From Nosocomiicoccus ampullae (GTDB lineage: Bacteria > Bacillota > Bacilli > Staphylococcales > Salinicoccaceae): a DNA stretch of 64,000 nt. A program made the translations under genes and the position numbers. The stretch is from contig NZ_MBFG01000001.1 in assembly GCF_001696685.1 (NCBI RefSeq), positions 58,117 to 122,116 on the forward strand, given 5' to 3'. Below, piece after piece: positions 17,005-24,954 of the stretch. The stretch's first letter is position 1, and each line of letters begins with the position of its first letter. Below the pieces are notes generated by a model. It saw only the letters and a program-made list of their open reading frames with translations. It had not been told where the DNA came from and did no database searches.

Positions 17005-17032
17005 GTTAACCTTAACTATAATAATAGTTAAC
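17005..17032. promoter_or_regulatory. Inverted-repeat operator candidate between sigma factor and comK
   Basis: TTAACTAT-AATA-ATAGTTAA is a perfect 8+4+8 palindrome (17012-17031), extended by GTTAAC at 17005-17010 and at 17027-17032. It sits in the shared divergent promoter region. It could bind ComK (which likes paired AT-boxes) or another dimeric regulator; binding is inferred. Confidence 0.5.
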
Positions 17033-17106
17033 AATGTAATGTATTTAAACATGAAATGATGTATAATTCGTTCTAATACTATAATTTTAATGAAAGAGGA
17101 CTTCCT

Positions 17107-17616
17107 ATGAAAGGATTGCCATATTTTACAAGAGACGTTAAATATATAGAACCGATTTATGATCCAACATATATGTGTCAGGCTGTATCAGAATCTGGTA
17201 TCGTTCAATATAAGAAATCGTCGGAAAACTGGTTAAATGAGTATTTAACATATTTTTATGCGACGAATCTATCTGCAATACGTAAACATGTTCAATTGAA
17301 TTTCAACATCCATCGTATGATACCGATTTGTGTGGATCTCGAATATCAATTTATTATGTTTCCGTTAAATTCAAATAAAAATAAGAACGTGTATTTTATT
17401 AATTTGGCTAAAGTATATCGGTGTATAAAACGTGAAAGTGGTACGACGATTGAGTTTATATGTGGAGATACGTTAGATGTCGAAATTTCATATAACCAAT
17501 GTGAAAGTCAGTATGTAAAAGCGACGCAAATATATGACAGGTACGTGAAGTTTAGACATTTTAGAAGAAGATATTTAAGCGCAGAAACTAAAAAAACAAT
17601 GTATAATATAAACTAA
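17107..17616 (+). CDS. comK: Competence transcription factor ComK-like protein
   Basis: DNA-binding activator of the competence regulon. 169 residues. Similarity to ComK is seen in the central block (IPICVDLEYQFIMFPLNSNKNKNVYFINL, positions about 76-106) and in the late TxIEFICGDTLDVEISYNQCESQYVKA segment that matches ComK's conserved G-D-x-L-xxxxSxxxCxxQ region. ATG 17107 follows AAAGAGGA. Its place after DUF2187 corresponds to the second comK-like gene of staphylococcal genomes. The adjacent divergent sigma factor and palindrome suggest coupled regulation. Activity cannot be judged from sequence. Confidence 0.85.
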   Translation: MKGLPYFTRDVKYIEPIYDPTYMCQAVSESGIVQYKKSSENWLNEYLTYFYATNLSAIRKHVQLNFNIHRMIPICVDLEYQFIMFPLNSNKNKNVYFINLAKVYRCIKRESGTTIEFICGDTLDVEISYNQCESQYVKATQIYDRYVKFRHFRRRYLSAETKKTMYNIN

Positions 17617-17642
17617 TGACATGATGCGAAAAGAGGGATAGT

Positions 17643-18464
17643 ATGGAAATTAAAGTCAAAGTTAAAGATAGTACGCATCAATTACAAATTTTTAAATATA
17701 AATTATCACTTGATCAAAAAGTAAGAGATTTGATTGCGTTGTTAACAGACGATTTACCATATTTAACACATGAAGTATCTAAGCTAACATATGGTGAGTA
17801 TTCGTATAGCGAATTGTATGAAATGAAGTTAAATAAGTTGTTCGATGCTTTAAATAAAGCGAAGTTATCGTCAGATGATTTAACGCTAGAACTCTCAATT
17901 TTAGAAAGTAAAGATAAAAATATCGCACACTTAGATTTAGACTATACACAGTTTATTAAAATGTCAGATTTATATATCGATATTAAAAAAACATACCGTG
18001 TACCGAACAGTACGATCTTTTATATCCAACAAAATGGAGAGCAGTACGTCATTCGTAAAGAAGAAAACCATTTAGAGTTTTATAGTTTTAGACAGCAATT
18101 TGACGAAGCGTTTAAAGAAGACGATAGACTCCCATTTTTTGCGATTGAGTATAAATCAAAAGATGAAATGTCTCAAAAAGACATTCATTGGATTAAAAAA
18201 TATCGATATCCTAAAAAAGAAAAAGAGAATCCGTTTATCCATATCGAAGTCGCTAGAATATCACAAAGTATATTAGACGATATTACACGACTGATTCATA
18301 GGTTATACACGATTATTGGGCGTTTTGAACGCGGAAAAGTTCCATTTACTGAGGTCGATAAATTGCCAACGTATATAGAACAAGATGGAAAAGTTACGAT
18401 TGGTTACGTTCCGATTCTACAACTCGAACGTATTTTACAACAAAAAAAGAGCCCGAATAATTAA
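17643..18464 (+). CDS. Conserved hypothetical protein, 273 residues
   Basis: I do not recognise this protein. It is soluble, charged and without signal peptide or membrane segment. The first 10 residues (MEIKVKVKDS) look like the start of a beta sheet, the middle is Lys/Glu-rich, and the C-terminal part (about 205-270) is helical (ILDDITRLIHRLYTIIGRF). ATG 17643 follows AGAGGGATAGT. It lies 26 bp after comK and just before the teichoic acid genes, so it could be cotranscribed with comK. Confidence 0.65.
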   Translation: MEIKVKVKDSTHQLQIFKYKLSLDQKVRDLIALLTDDLPYLTHEVSKLTYGEYSYSELYEMKLNKLFDALNKAKLSSDDLTLELSILESKDKNIAHLDLDYTQFIKMSDLYIDIKKTYRVPNSTIFYIQQNGEQYVIRKEENHLEFYSFRQQFDEAFKEDDRLPFFAIEYKSKDEMSQKDIHWIKKYRYPKKEKENPFIHIEVARISQSILDDITRLIHRLYTIIGRFERGKVPFTEVDKLPTYIEQDGKVTIGYVPILQLERILQQKKSPNN

Positions 18465-18510
18465 GAAAAAAGTTTAAAAATCATGTATGATATAGATAAG
18501 ACTGAAAGTA

Positions 18511-19245
18511 GTGAAAGACATGATTAAAAGGGTAGTACATTTACTTGGAATTCCGTTTGTAAATACGACACATGAACAGTTTGTAGACGAACTAAAGAGA
18601 CGTCTTGAGCAAAAAGAAAAGACGTTCGTCGTAACAGCAAACCCAGAAATTTTAATGAAAACAAAAGAAGATAACGAATTTCAACATGTCGTTAAACGTG
18701 CGGATTATGTCACGCCGGATGGTATCGGAGTTGTATTACTTTCAAAGTTAAAAAGACGTCCGCTAAAAGAGCGAATTACCGGGTTTGATTTAACGGTCGA
18801 TTTACTGCAATATGCCGATGACGAAAATTTAAGTGTGTATTTACTCGGTGCAAAAGAGTCTGTCAATAAAGAGGCGGCAAAACAAATTCAATCGACTTAT
18901 CCGAATTTAAATATTGTCGGCAGACATCACGGATATATCGATATTGATGATGAAAAAATTCATGATGAGATTTATGAACAGTCACCAGATATCGTATTCG
19001 TCGCGCTCGGTGCACCAAAGCAAGAATTATTCATCGATCGTCATATTAAAAATGCACAAAAAGGGCTATTCATCGGTGTTGGTGGAAGTTTAGACGTCCA
19101 TGCGAAAGCAGTGAAACGTGCGCCAGATATTTGGATTAAATTAAACTTAGAATGGTTGTACCGCATGATTAAACAACCAGAACGCATTAAAAGAAATATT
19201 AAAGTGTTTAGTTTTATGATAAAAACACTACTAAAAAATGATTAA
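18511..19245 (+). CDS. tarA: N-acetylglucosaminyldiphosphoundecaprenol N-acetyl-beta-D-mannosaminyltransferase TarA/TagA
   Basis: WecG/TagA/CpsF glycosyltransferase (GT26) that adds ManNAc to undecaprenyl-PP-GlcNAc, the second step of the WTA linkage unit, at the cytoplasmic membrane face. About 244 residues. Conserved blocks: TANPEILM (near 43), the catalytic-Asp motif TPDGIG (near 70), GFDL, LLGA, the NIVGRHHGY segment, VALGAPKQELFI (near 170) and GVGGSLDVHAKAVKRAP. The start may be GTG 18511 or ATG 18520; neither has a strong ribosome binding site. It is first of a four-gene run. Confidence 0.92.
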   Translation: MKDMIKRVVHLLGIPFVNTTHEQFVDELKRRLEQKEKTFVVTANPEILMKTKEDNEFQHVVKRADYVTPDGIGVVLLSKLKRRPLKERITGFDLTVDLLQYADDENLSVYLLGAKESVNKEAAKQIQSTYPNLNIVGRHHGYIDIDDEKIHDEIYEQSPDIVFVALGAPKQELFIDRHIKNAQKGLFIGVGGSLDVHAKAVKRAPDIWIKLNLEWLYRMIKQPERIKRNIKVFSFMIKTLLKND

Positions 19246-19262
19246 ACGTTAAGGAAGATTCT

Positions 19263-19853
19263 ATGTCAAAACGTAATGTATCAAGTAAAGATTTTATATT
19301 ATTAGCGAGTATATTAATTGGTGGAATAGTTGCGTCGTTATTTACGTTGTTTTTTATTGATAATCAGTACAACGCGACTGCTGAATTTAACGTGCATACG
19401 GAAGAATCAGTAGATCCAGGAATTTATGAGGCGATTATTAAATCTGATAAAGTCGTTACAAAACTAAAAGAACAAGAGAACATTACGCTTCCTGTTCAAA
19501 AATTAAAAGAGAAGATTACTGTCACGTATAACGAAGATTCAGATACTTTAAAAGTTTCGGTAAGTTTAGACAATAGACGCGACTCTATACTGATCACAGA
19601 GAGCCTTGCACAAATCGCTACTGATGAAATAGAAACATTTGTACAAGGGAGTACAGTGGAGTATGTGACAGCTCCAGATGACGGTGTAGTAGAAGACAAG
19701 TCACATAAAGTTAAATTAATCTACGTTATTGTTGGGCTTATTATTGGATATTTTGTTGGTACGTTAATTGACACATTTCAAAAACCACGTGTCGGCAAAC
19801 GTAAATCAGCGGAATCAGATTATACGGTACTTGGTTCGATACCAAAATATTAG
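19263..19853 (+). CDS. Wzz/CapA-like chain-length or kinase-activator membrane protein
   Basis: 196-residue protein with the Wzz/CapA architecture: membrane helix 1 (about 11-33), an extracellular segment of about 115 residues with the Wzz-type start (DNQYNATAEFNV), membrane helix 2 (about 152-174) and a short cytosolic tail. In Gram-positive capsule systems this subunit activates the next-encoded BY-kinase through its C-terminal tail. Here it sits between tarA and a kinase-like gene inside a teichoic acid locus, with no capsule polymerase, flippase or CapC phosphatase nearby. ATG 19263 follows AAGGAAG. Confidence 0.8.
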   Translation: MSKRNVSSKDFILLASILIGGIVASLFTLFFIDNQYNATAEFNVHTEESVDPGIYEAIIKSDKVVTKLKEQENITLPVQKLKEKITVTYNEDSDTLKVSVSLDNRRDSILITESLAQIATDEIETFVQGSTVEYVTAPDDGVVEDKSHKVKLIYVIVGLIIGYFVGTLIDTFQKPRVGKRKSAESDYTVLGSIPKY

Positions 19854-19872
19854 TGTAAGTGAGTGATAATAT

Positions 19873-20505
19873 ATGTTAGACAATAGAAGACATATCGTAG
19901 TGAATGAGCCAGAAAGTGATGTCGCTTTAAAATATTTTAATATCGCAGACCGTATTAAATATTACACACAAAACAAGCAACGAGTGTTATTATTTGCATC
20001 TGAATATCAAAAAGAAGGGGTTACGACAATCGCAACTAACGTTGCGATCGCTTTAGCACGTAGGGGCGCTAACGTCGTATTTTTAGATGCAAATTTAGAC
20101 GACCCGACAATTCACGACACATTTCACGTTCAATTAAGAAGCGGTATTACAGATGCGATAGCGACTGACAAAAGCATACTATCAGTGACGTATGACACAC
20201 CAGTATATGGACTTTCTATGATTCATGTTGGGCTACAAACGTCGATTGGCAACGAAGTGTTTCTATCGAGTAAATTTAAATATATAATTGGAACGTTAAG
20301 AAATAAATTTGATTATTGTATTATTGATGCTGGCATGAGAATGTATGACGCGGCGAATGTCGATGCAACAAAAGAAGCAATCGATGCGGCGGTGATTGTA
20401 AAAAATAAGGAACGTCATATCGTTCAGTCAAACGAACTGGCTTCACGACTAGAAGAAAGTGGAATAGAGATTTTAGGTGTCGTCAATAATTTTGATGAAA
20501 GTTAA
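19873..20505 (+). CDS. BY-kinase/CapB-like ATPase with degenerate Walker A (probable pseudo-kinase)
   Basis: 210-residue MinD/BY-kinase fold homologue of CapB. The alignable Walker A region is SEYQKEGVTTIATN (about 37-50), where active BY-kinases have (P)GxGKS/T; the invariant lysine is Val here. Walker A' survives as VVFLDANLDDP. Walker B reads YCIIDAGM instead of the usual hydrophobic-hydrophobic-D-x-P-P. The C-terminus (ILGVVNNFDES) ends without the Tyr cluster that BY-kinases autophosphorylate. So family membership is clear but kinase activity is unlikely. Reading frame, ribosome binding site and spacing (19 bp after the Wzz-like gene) are intact, which argues for a retained non-catalytic role. 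Confidence 0.8.
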   Translation: MLDNRRHIVVNEPESDVALKYFNIADRIKYYTQNKQRVLLFASEYQKEGVTTIATNVAIALARRGANVVFLDANLDDPTIHDTFHVQLRSGITDAIATDKSILSVTYDTPVYGLSMIHVGLQTSIGNEVFLSSKFKYIIGTLRNKFDYCIIDAGMRMYDAANVDATKEAIDAAVIVKNKERHIVQSNELASRLEESGIEILGVVNNFDES

Positions 20506-20517
20506 AGGTGAATATGT

Positions 20518-23109
20518 ATGAGTCGATTTACAAATTATTTCTCTAAACATGTAAGAGAACGATTTATAAAAGAAATTGAACTCATCGATATTAATAGAAG
20601 AGGGGGCGACTTTATATTCACTTATAAAGTCCTCCCGTTTATTAATGTTCGGGTGATTTCAAATTATAATGCGACTGTTTTAATTGATGAAATAGAACAT
20701 GAAGTTCCGTGTGAATATAATAACGATCATATTACAGTGCGTATATCTGAAACGTATTTTAACCATGAACCGGATAATTTATCTATTCAGTTATATTCAT
20801 TTAATAAACCAATGCGTATAAAACGAAGTAAGGAACTTAAAGCGCGTACTCAATATTTTGTGAACAATAAACTATATAACATTAAAGTAAAAAGAGATGT
20901 ACATATTTCTAAACGATATATGACGTTAAACTTTACTGATGAAACACAACTTGTAAATGACGCGAACGTATTAAAAGATTCTTTAGTGTTAACGTTTAAT
21001 ACGAAAGTGGACAAAGATTCTGTACTCTTTTTAAGTTATATTCATAAGTTCGTAGAAATACCGACGACGTTAGTTGATGATTATACGTTAAAAGTAACGG
21101 GGCTAGAACAACTTACAAACGGTGAAGCGGTATTTTATATCGCTCAAAAAGAAGATGTTTATTTATTAAAAGGCAAATTAAAAGAACAAGAACTTTTTAC
21201 TGAATATTATTCGTACACACTTAAGACAGAGCCGGAGTTAACGCTTGAAGTTAAAGAGCATGTGATCGTGCTCGAATCATTTTACGTGAGTGAAATAAAA
21301 GATAACGTCGTCACAGTCAATATTCAATTAGAAAAAGATATGTTAATCAATCAACCGAAATTAAGTATCTTTAACCCGAGGCTTGATACGTCGGTGGATA
21401 TCGATTTAACAGATCAATTACGATGTGATATACCAATTGGAGTGCTGATTGACGGATTTACAAATAAAAAAATCAACTTTATAAATGATGGTATCGTGTA
21501 TCAACTTGATATTCGATATGCAAAAATTACCGATGATATGGTCGGTAAACATCTTCATGACAATGAGTATCTCAACACTCATTTTTATAGAAGAAAAGAC
21601 AACTACTTAGGTTTTAAAGTATCTCGTCCACGTATAAGAAGACGTATGACATCTATTAAAGACTTTACGTTTAAAGGTTTTATGAAGGGGAGAGAGTCGT
21701 TCTCTAATGCTGAGAACGTCATTATATTTGAAGATCGTATCAGTCAAAAAACTGTCGAATATCCAGTAGACGATAAATTTAAAATAAAAGTAGTACCTGA
21801 AGATATCATCAATTTGATGAGTCGTGGTAAGACAGTGATTGATATTTACGTCGGTATGAGAAATGAAGACGGCGACATCATCGCAAGGGAAAAAATCCCA
21901 TACAAACATTCAGATTATAAAAAAGATGATTTTTACGATTTAAAAATTGTCCAAGAAAAAGACCGAGAAGTTTATTTACTCGTGACGACAACACCATTTA
22001 ACAATTTAAAAATCGAAACATTTGTTGTACCAAAATCAGTCAACACGAATGTCACGCGAGACAACAATATATGGTTACTCGGAGAACGTACAGATACTGC
22101 ACAAGAAAATGGATATGCATTGTTTAAATATTTACAAGACAAACAAGTCGAAGCGTACTACGTGATAGACGGAGAATCTAAAGACTATGAAAAGATTAAA
22201 GACGAAAAAAACGTACTCGTTTTCGGTAGTGATGCACATTACGACATTAGTTTAAGAGCAGGGGTATTACTATGTACGCACGATTTTGAAAATATTTTAC
22301 CGTACAAACCAGCGAAAGAATTCTTTAACTATGGTGATACTTTTAAAGTGTTTCTACAGCACGGTGTACTCGGTAGAAAACCAGCTGAATATCATAAAAA
22401 ATACTATGAGGATCCGTTTGATATATTTATCGTATCGAGTTCAAGTGAGAAGTACGACGTCGTCGTTGAAGAGATGGGATACGATGAAGATGAAGTCATC
22501 GTTACAGGTCTTGCACGATTTGACCAATTACCGATTGGCAAAAAAGGGAAAGACATATTACTTATGCCGACGTGGCGTGACTGGATTAACACTGACGAAC
22601 GATTTTTAAACAGTGAGTATTATCACCGTTATAAAAATTTAATCGAAAACGAACGCCTTCATGAAGTACTAAAAAAATATAACGTCAAATTAAATTTCTA
22701 CCCGCATTATCGTGCACAGCAGTTCTTTACAAAAGAGCATATTGAAGCGACAGATAACATTGAATTTATTACGCTAGGAGAACGTACTGTACAAGATTTA
22801 CTCATTGAACATGCGTTACTCATTACAGATTTTAGTAGTGTAAGTTTTGACTTTACAATGATGAAAAAACCAGTAATATACTATCACTTCGACGAAGATC
22901 GATTCTTTAGTAGAGGGATATTACGACCTGTAAATGAAACATTTTTAGGAGATATCGCGGAAACAGAAGAACTTCTGATTAGCTATATCGAAGATTCGAT
23001 TAAACATAACTATGAAAATAAAGTAAAAGATATTAGTGGCATTATTAAATATCAAGATCAACATAACTGTAAACGTATATATGAAGCGGTGGAACGAAAA
23101 AAACTCTAA
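20518..23109 (+). CDS. Large CDP-glycerol glycerophosphotransferase family protein (863 residues)
   Basis: Teichoic acid polymerase-type enzyme of the TagF/TarL (Glyphos_transf) family. The C-terminal about 370 residues hold the catalytic GT-B-like domain: LQHGVLGRK (His near 615), LLMPTWRDW, FYPHYR (His near 729) and LLITDFSSVSFDF. The preceding about 480 residues are beta-rich, weakly repetitive and unlike a standard TarF (about 390 residues). They may be tandem Ig-like modules as at the N-terminus of TarL. It is last in the tarA-Wzz-kinase-like run, 12 bp after the previous stop, and is followed by a terminator. It probably transfers glycerol-phosphate or a related polyol-phosphate to a WTA or another surface polymer; the exact acceptor is unknown. 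Confidence 0.85.
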   Translation: MSRFTNYFSKHVRERFIKEIELIDINRRGGDFIFTYKVLPFINVRVISNYNATVLIDEIEHEVPCEYNNDHITVRISETYFNHEPDNLSIQLYSFNKPMRIKRSKELKARTQYFVNNKLYNIKVKRDVHISKRYMTLNFTDETQLVNDANVLKDSLVLTFNTKVDKDSVLFLSYIHKFVEIPTTLVDDYTLKVTGLEQLTNGEAVFYIAQKEDVYLLKGKLKEQELFTEYYSYTLKTEPELTLEVKEHVIVLESFYVSEIKDNVVTVNIQLEKDMLINQPKLSIFNPRLDTSVDIDLTDQLRCDIPIGVLIDGFTNKKINFINDGIVYQLDIRYAKITDDMVGKHLHDNEYLNTHFYRRKDNYLGFKVSRPRIRRRMTSIKDFTFKGFMKGRESFSNAENVIIFEDRISQKTVEYPVDDKFKIKVVPEDIINLMSRGKTVIDIYVGMRNEDGDIIAREKIPYKHSDYKKDDFYDLKIVQEKDREVYLLVTTTPFNNLKIETFVVPKSVNTNVTRDNNIWLLGERTDTAQENGYALFKYLQDKQVEAYYVIDGESKDYEKIKDEKNVLVFGSDAHYDISLRAGVLLCTHDFENILPYKPAKEFFNYGDTFKVFLQHGVLGRKPAEYHKKYYEDPFDIFIVSSSSEKYDVVVEEMGYDEDEVIVTGLARFDQLPIGKKGKDILLMPTWRDWINTDERFLNSEYYHRYKNLIENERLHEVLKKYNVKLNFYPHYRAQQFFTKEHIEATDNIEFITLGERTVQDLLIEHALLITDFSSVSFDFTMMKKPVIYYHFDEDRFFSRGILRPVNETFLGDIAETEELLISYIEDSIKHNYENKVKDISGIIKYQDQHNCKRIYEAVERKKL

Positions 23110-23130
23110 CATTTTTGTTAGAGTTTTTTT
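23101..23130 (+). terminator. Terminator of the tarA-to-glycerophosphotransferase run
   Basis: Perfect 11-bp stem AAACTCTAACA / TGTTAGAGTTT, TTTT loop, then T-run; it starts inside the stop region of the large transferase gene. Confidence 0.93.
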
Positions 23131-23131
23131 A

Positions 23132-23557
23132 TTACAACTGTTTAATCATATCGATATGTGGGATGTTTGCGTCTAAATATTCATCGGAAAAATTTTCATA
23201 GCCGAGTTTGTTATAAAATTTAATCGCGTGAGTTTGTGCACCAAGTTTTGCCCATACGTAACCTTGTTGTCTCGCATGAATATGAACGAACGTCATTAAG
23301 TTATGTCCGAATCCGAGCTTTCTATATTCTTTTAAAACAGCCATTCTTTCGACTTTAATTGTAGAATCATCAAGCACTCGGTAACGTACTGTACCGGCTG
23401 GTTCATCGTTAAATAGTAAAATGATATGAACGCATTCTTCTTCGTACTCATCTAATTCTAAATCAGCTGGAACACCTTGTTCTTCTACAAATACTTTATT
23501 TCTAATCTCCACGCAATCATCGTAGTATTTCTTATCATCTGTAATATATATATTCAT
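23132..23557 (-). CDS. GNAT family N-acetyltransferase
   Basis: Acetyl-CoA-dependent N-acetyltransferase of 141 residues. The acetyl-CoA motif A is visible as VLKEYRKLGFGHNLM (R/Q-x-x-G-x-G/A type), followed by LGAQTHAIKFYNKLGYE. It resembles the ElaA/YjcF-like group (N-terminal YYDDCVEIRNKVFVEEQGVP). ATG 23557 is preferred to the upstream start because AGGAGT precedes it and the upstream part overlaps the LCP terminator. The substrate is unknown. Confidence 0.82.
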   Translation of the reverse strand: MNIYITDDKKYYDDCVEIRNKVFVEEQGVPADLELDEYEEECVHIILLFNDEPAGTVRYRVLDDSTIKVERMAVLKEYRKLGFGHNLMTFVHIHARQQGYVWAKLGAQTHAIKFYNKLGYENFSDEYLDANIPHIDMIKQL

Positions 23558-23570
23558 AATAGACACTCCT

Positions 23571-23603
23571 AAAAAAATAATGACTAGGCAGTACCTAGTC
23601 ATT
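23571..23603 (-). terminator. Terminator after the LCP gene
   Basis: Read on the minus strand: AATGACTAGG, loop TACTG, CCTAGTCATT, then ATTTTTTT. It separates the LCP gene from the downstream acetyltransferase gene, whose ribosome binding site follows directly. Confidence 0.9.
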
Positions 23604-23611
23604 ATATAACA

Positions 23612-24919
23612 CTATTCATAATTCTCTCTATCATCACGCTCAGGTGGGAAGTATTCATCTCTTGGGTTTGTACCTGGATCGTAATAATAATCGTCGTCAT
23701 ATGACTCATCTAAATTTTCTTCTTCTGTTGGTTCAGTGTAGTCTTGTCCGTCAGGTTGACTAACATCTGTGTCGCCTTCATTGTCTTCATAGTTTTCTAA
23801 TTGTTCTTTTGGAATGTTAAAGCCGTCACCATACTTACTTTTATATGTTGGATCGGCGAAAAACGGTATATCTTCGCCTTCGAGTTTATAGTTATTAATA
23901 ATATCTTCGCCGATTAGTACTGTTGGGTTTAACCAGTAGGATAGGCGAATATTTGCGAAGTCATTGACGTCTGGTGCTTTTAAATCAAGAATTTCTCTTA
24001 ATGTTTTGCTTAGTACAAATAAGTGTTCTTCACTTGGTTTGTAGTAATATGCACCAGTATATCCAATATAATCTTCACCGAGTAATCTTGTTGTTTCAAA
24101 TTTAACATCATTACTTGCAAAATATTTTGCTAAGTTTGTAATTTCATTCATCGTAAAGTTATGTGTGACATTTTCAGATACAACATCGACGAGTTTATCG
24201 ATTTTTGTAATTGCACCAGTAGATTTTGAACGATTCATAATCGCCTGAATCATTTGCATTTGACGTTCACCACGTCCAAAGTCTGAGTCTACTCGGCGAC
24301 TTCTAACTACTGCAAGTGCCTCTTCACCATTTAACATTTGACGACCTTTTTTAACTTTCGTTTTACCTGAATCATCTCGGTTAGGTTCTTCCATATCAAA
24401 AGGTACGTCGAACTCAACACCACCAAGTGTGTCTACAATATCCACAACAGAGTCAAAGTTTACACGAATGTAAAAGTCGACAGGGATGTTGAATAAGTTT
24501 TCAACTGAATCGACAGCTCCTTCAATTCCGCCGAGTGCATGTGCGTGGTTGATTTTGTCGAATGCTTGTTCATCACTAATTAGACTTAGCGTATCGCGAG
24601 GGATGTTGATCATTTTAATGACGTTACCTTCACGGTCAAACGTAGCTAAAATCATCGTATCCGTTCTAAATTCATCTCTTTTTAATTGTTCTTTTTTAGC
24701 ACGTTTTTCGTTTTCGTCAATTCCTAATATTAGTACTGTAAAACTATCTTCGATATCTACTTCTTCACCATCTTCACGAAGTTTCGACTTATCCTCTAAT
24801 CCGGAAAATGAAGAGTTTACTCCTTTGTTGACTGTATAGTATATATAACCACCATAAGCGGCCCCAGCAATGCCGAGTACTAAAAGTATGACGAAAATAA
24901 TTTTAAGGAATTTTTTCAT
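23612..24919 (-). CDS. LytR-CpsA-Psr (LCP) family WTA/glycopolymer transferase
   Basis: Membrane-anchored phosphotransferase that attaches WTA (or capsule) from its undecaprenyl carrier to peptidoglycan MurNAc. 435 residues: an N-terminal helix (about 5-27), then the extracellular LCP domain with VLILGIDENE, RTDTMILATFD, MINIPRDT and, later, VRSRRVDSDFGRGERQMQMI, which hold the Asp/Arg residues that bind pyrophosphate and Mg2+. The C-terminal about 60 residues are a strongly acidic Asp/Glu/Tyr tail. It lies 35 bp downstream of tarB on the same strand, which supports a WTA role. Confidence 0.92.
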   Translation of the reverse strand: MKKFLKIIFVILLVLGIAGAAYGGYIYYTVNKGVNSSFSGLEDKSKLREDGEEVDIEDSFTVLILGIDENEKRAKKEQLKRDEFRTDTMILATFDREGNVIKMINIPRDTLSLISDEQAFDKINHAHALGGIEGAVDSVENLFNIPVDFYIRVNFDSVVDIVDTLGGVEFDVPFDMEEPNRDDSGKTKVKKGRQMLNGEEALAVVRSRRVDSDFGRGERQMQMIQAIMNRSKSTGAITKIDKLVDVVSENVTHNFTMNEITNLAKYFASNDVKFETTRLLGEDYIGYTGAYYYKPSEEHLFVLSKTLREILDLKAPDVNDFANIRLSYWLNPTVLIGEDIINNYKLEGEDIPFFADPTYKSKYGDGFNIPKEQLENYEDNEGDTDVSQPDGQDYTEPTEEENLDESYDDDYYYDPGTNPRDEYFPPERDDRENYE

Positions 24920-24954
24920 AGTAATCTCCGAACTTCAAAATAATATAATAACCT

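Noticed and set aside
16991-17010. TTAATTAACAAAAGTTAAC upstream of comK as a copy of the second repeat family
   Set aside because: Only one short arm matches; there is no 235-bp unit or second hairpin, so it is treated as part of the local operator.
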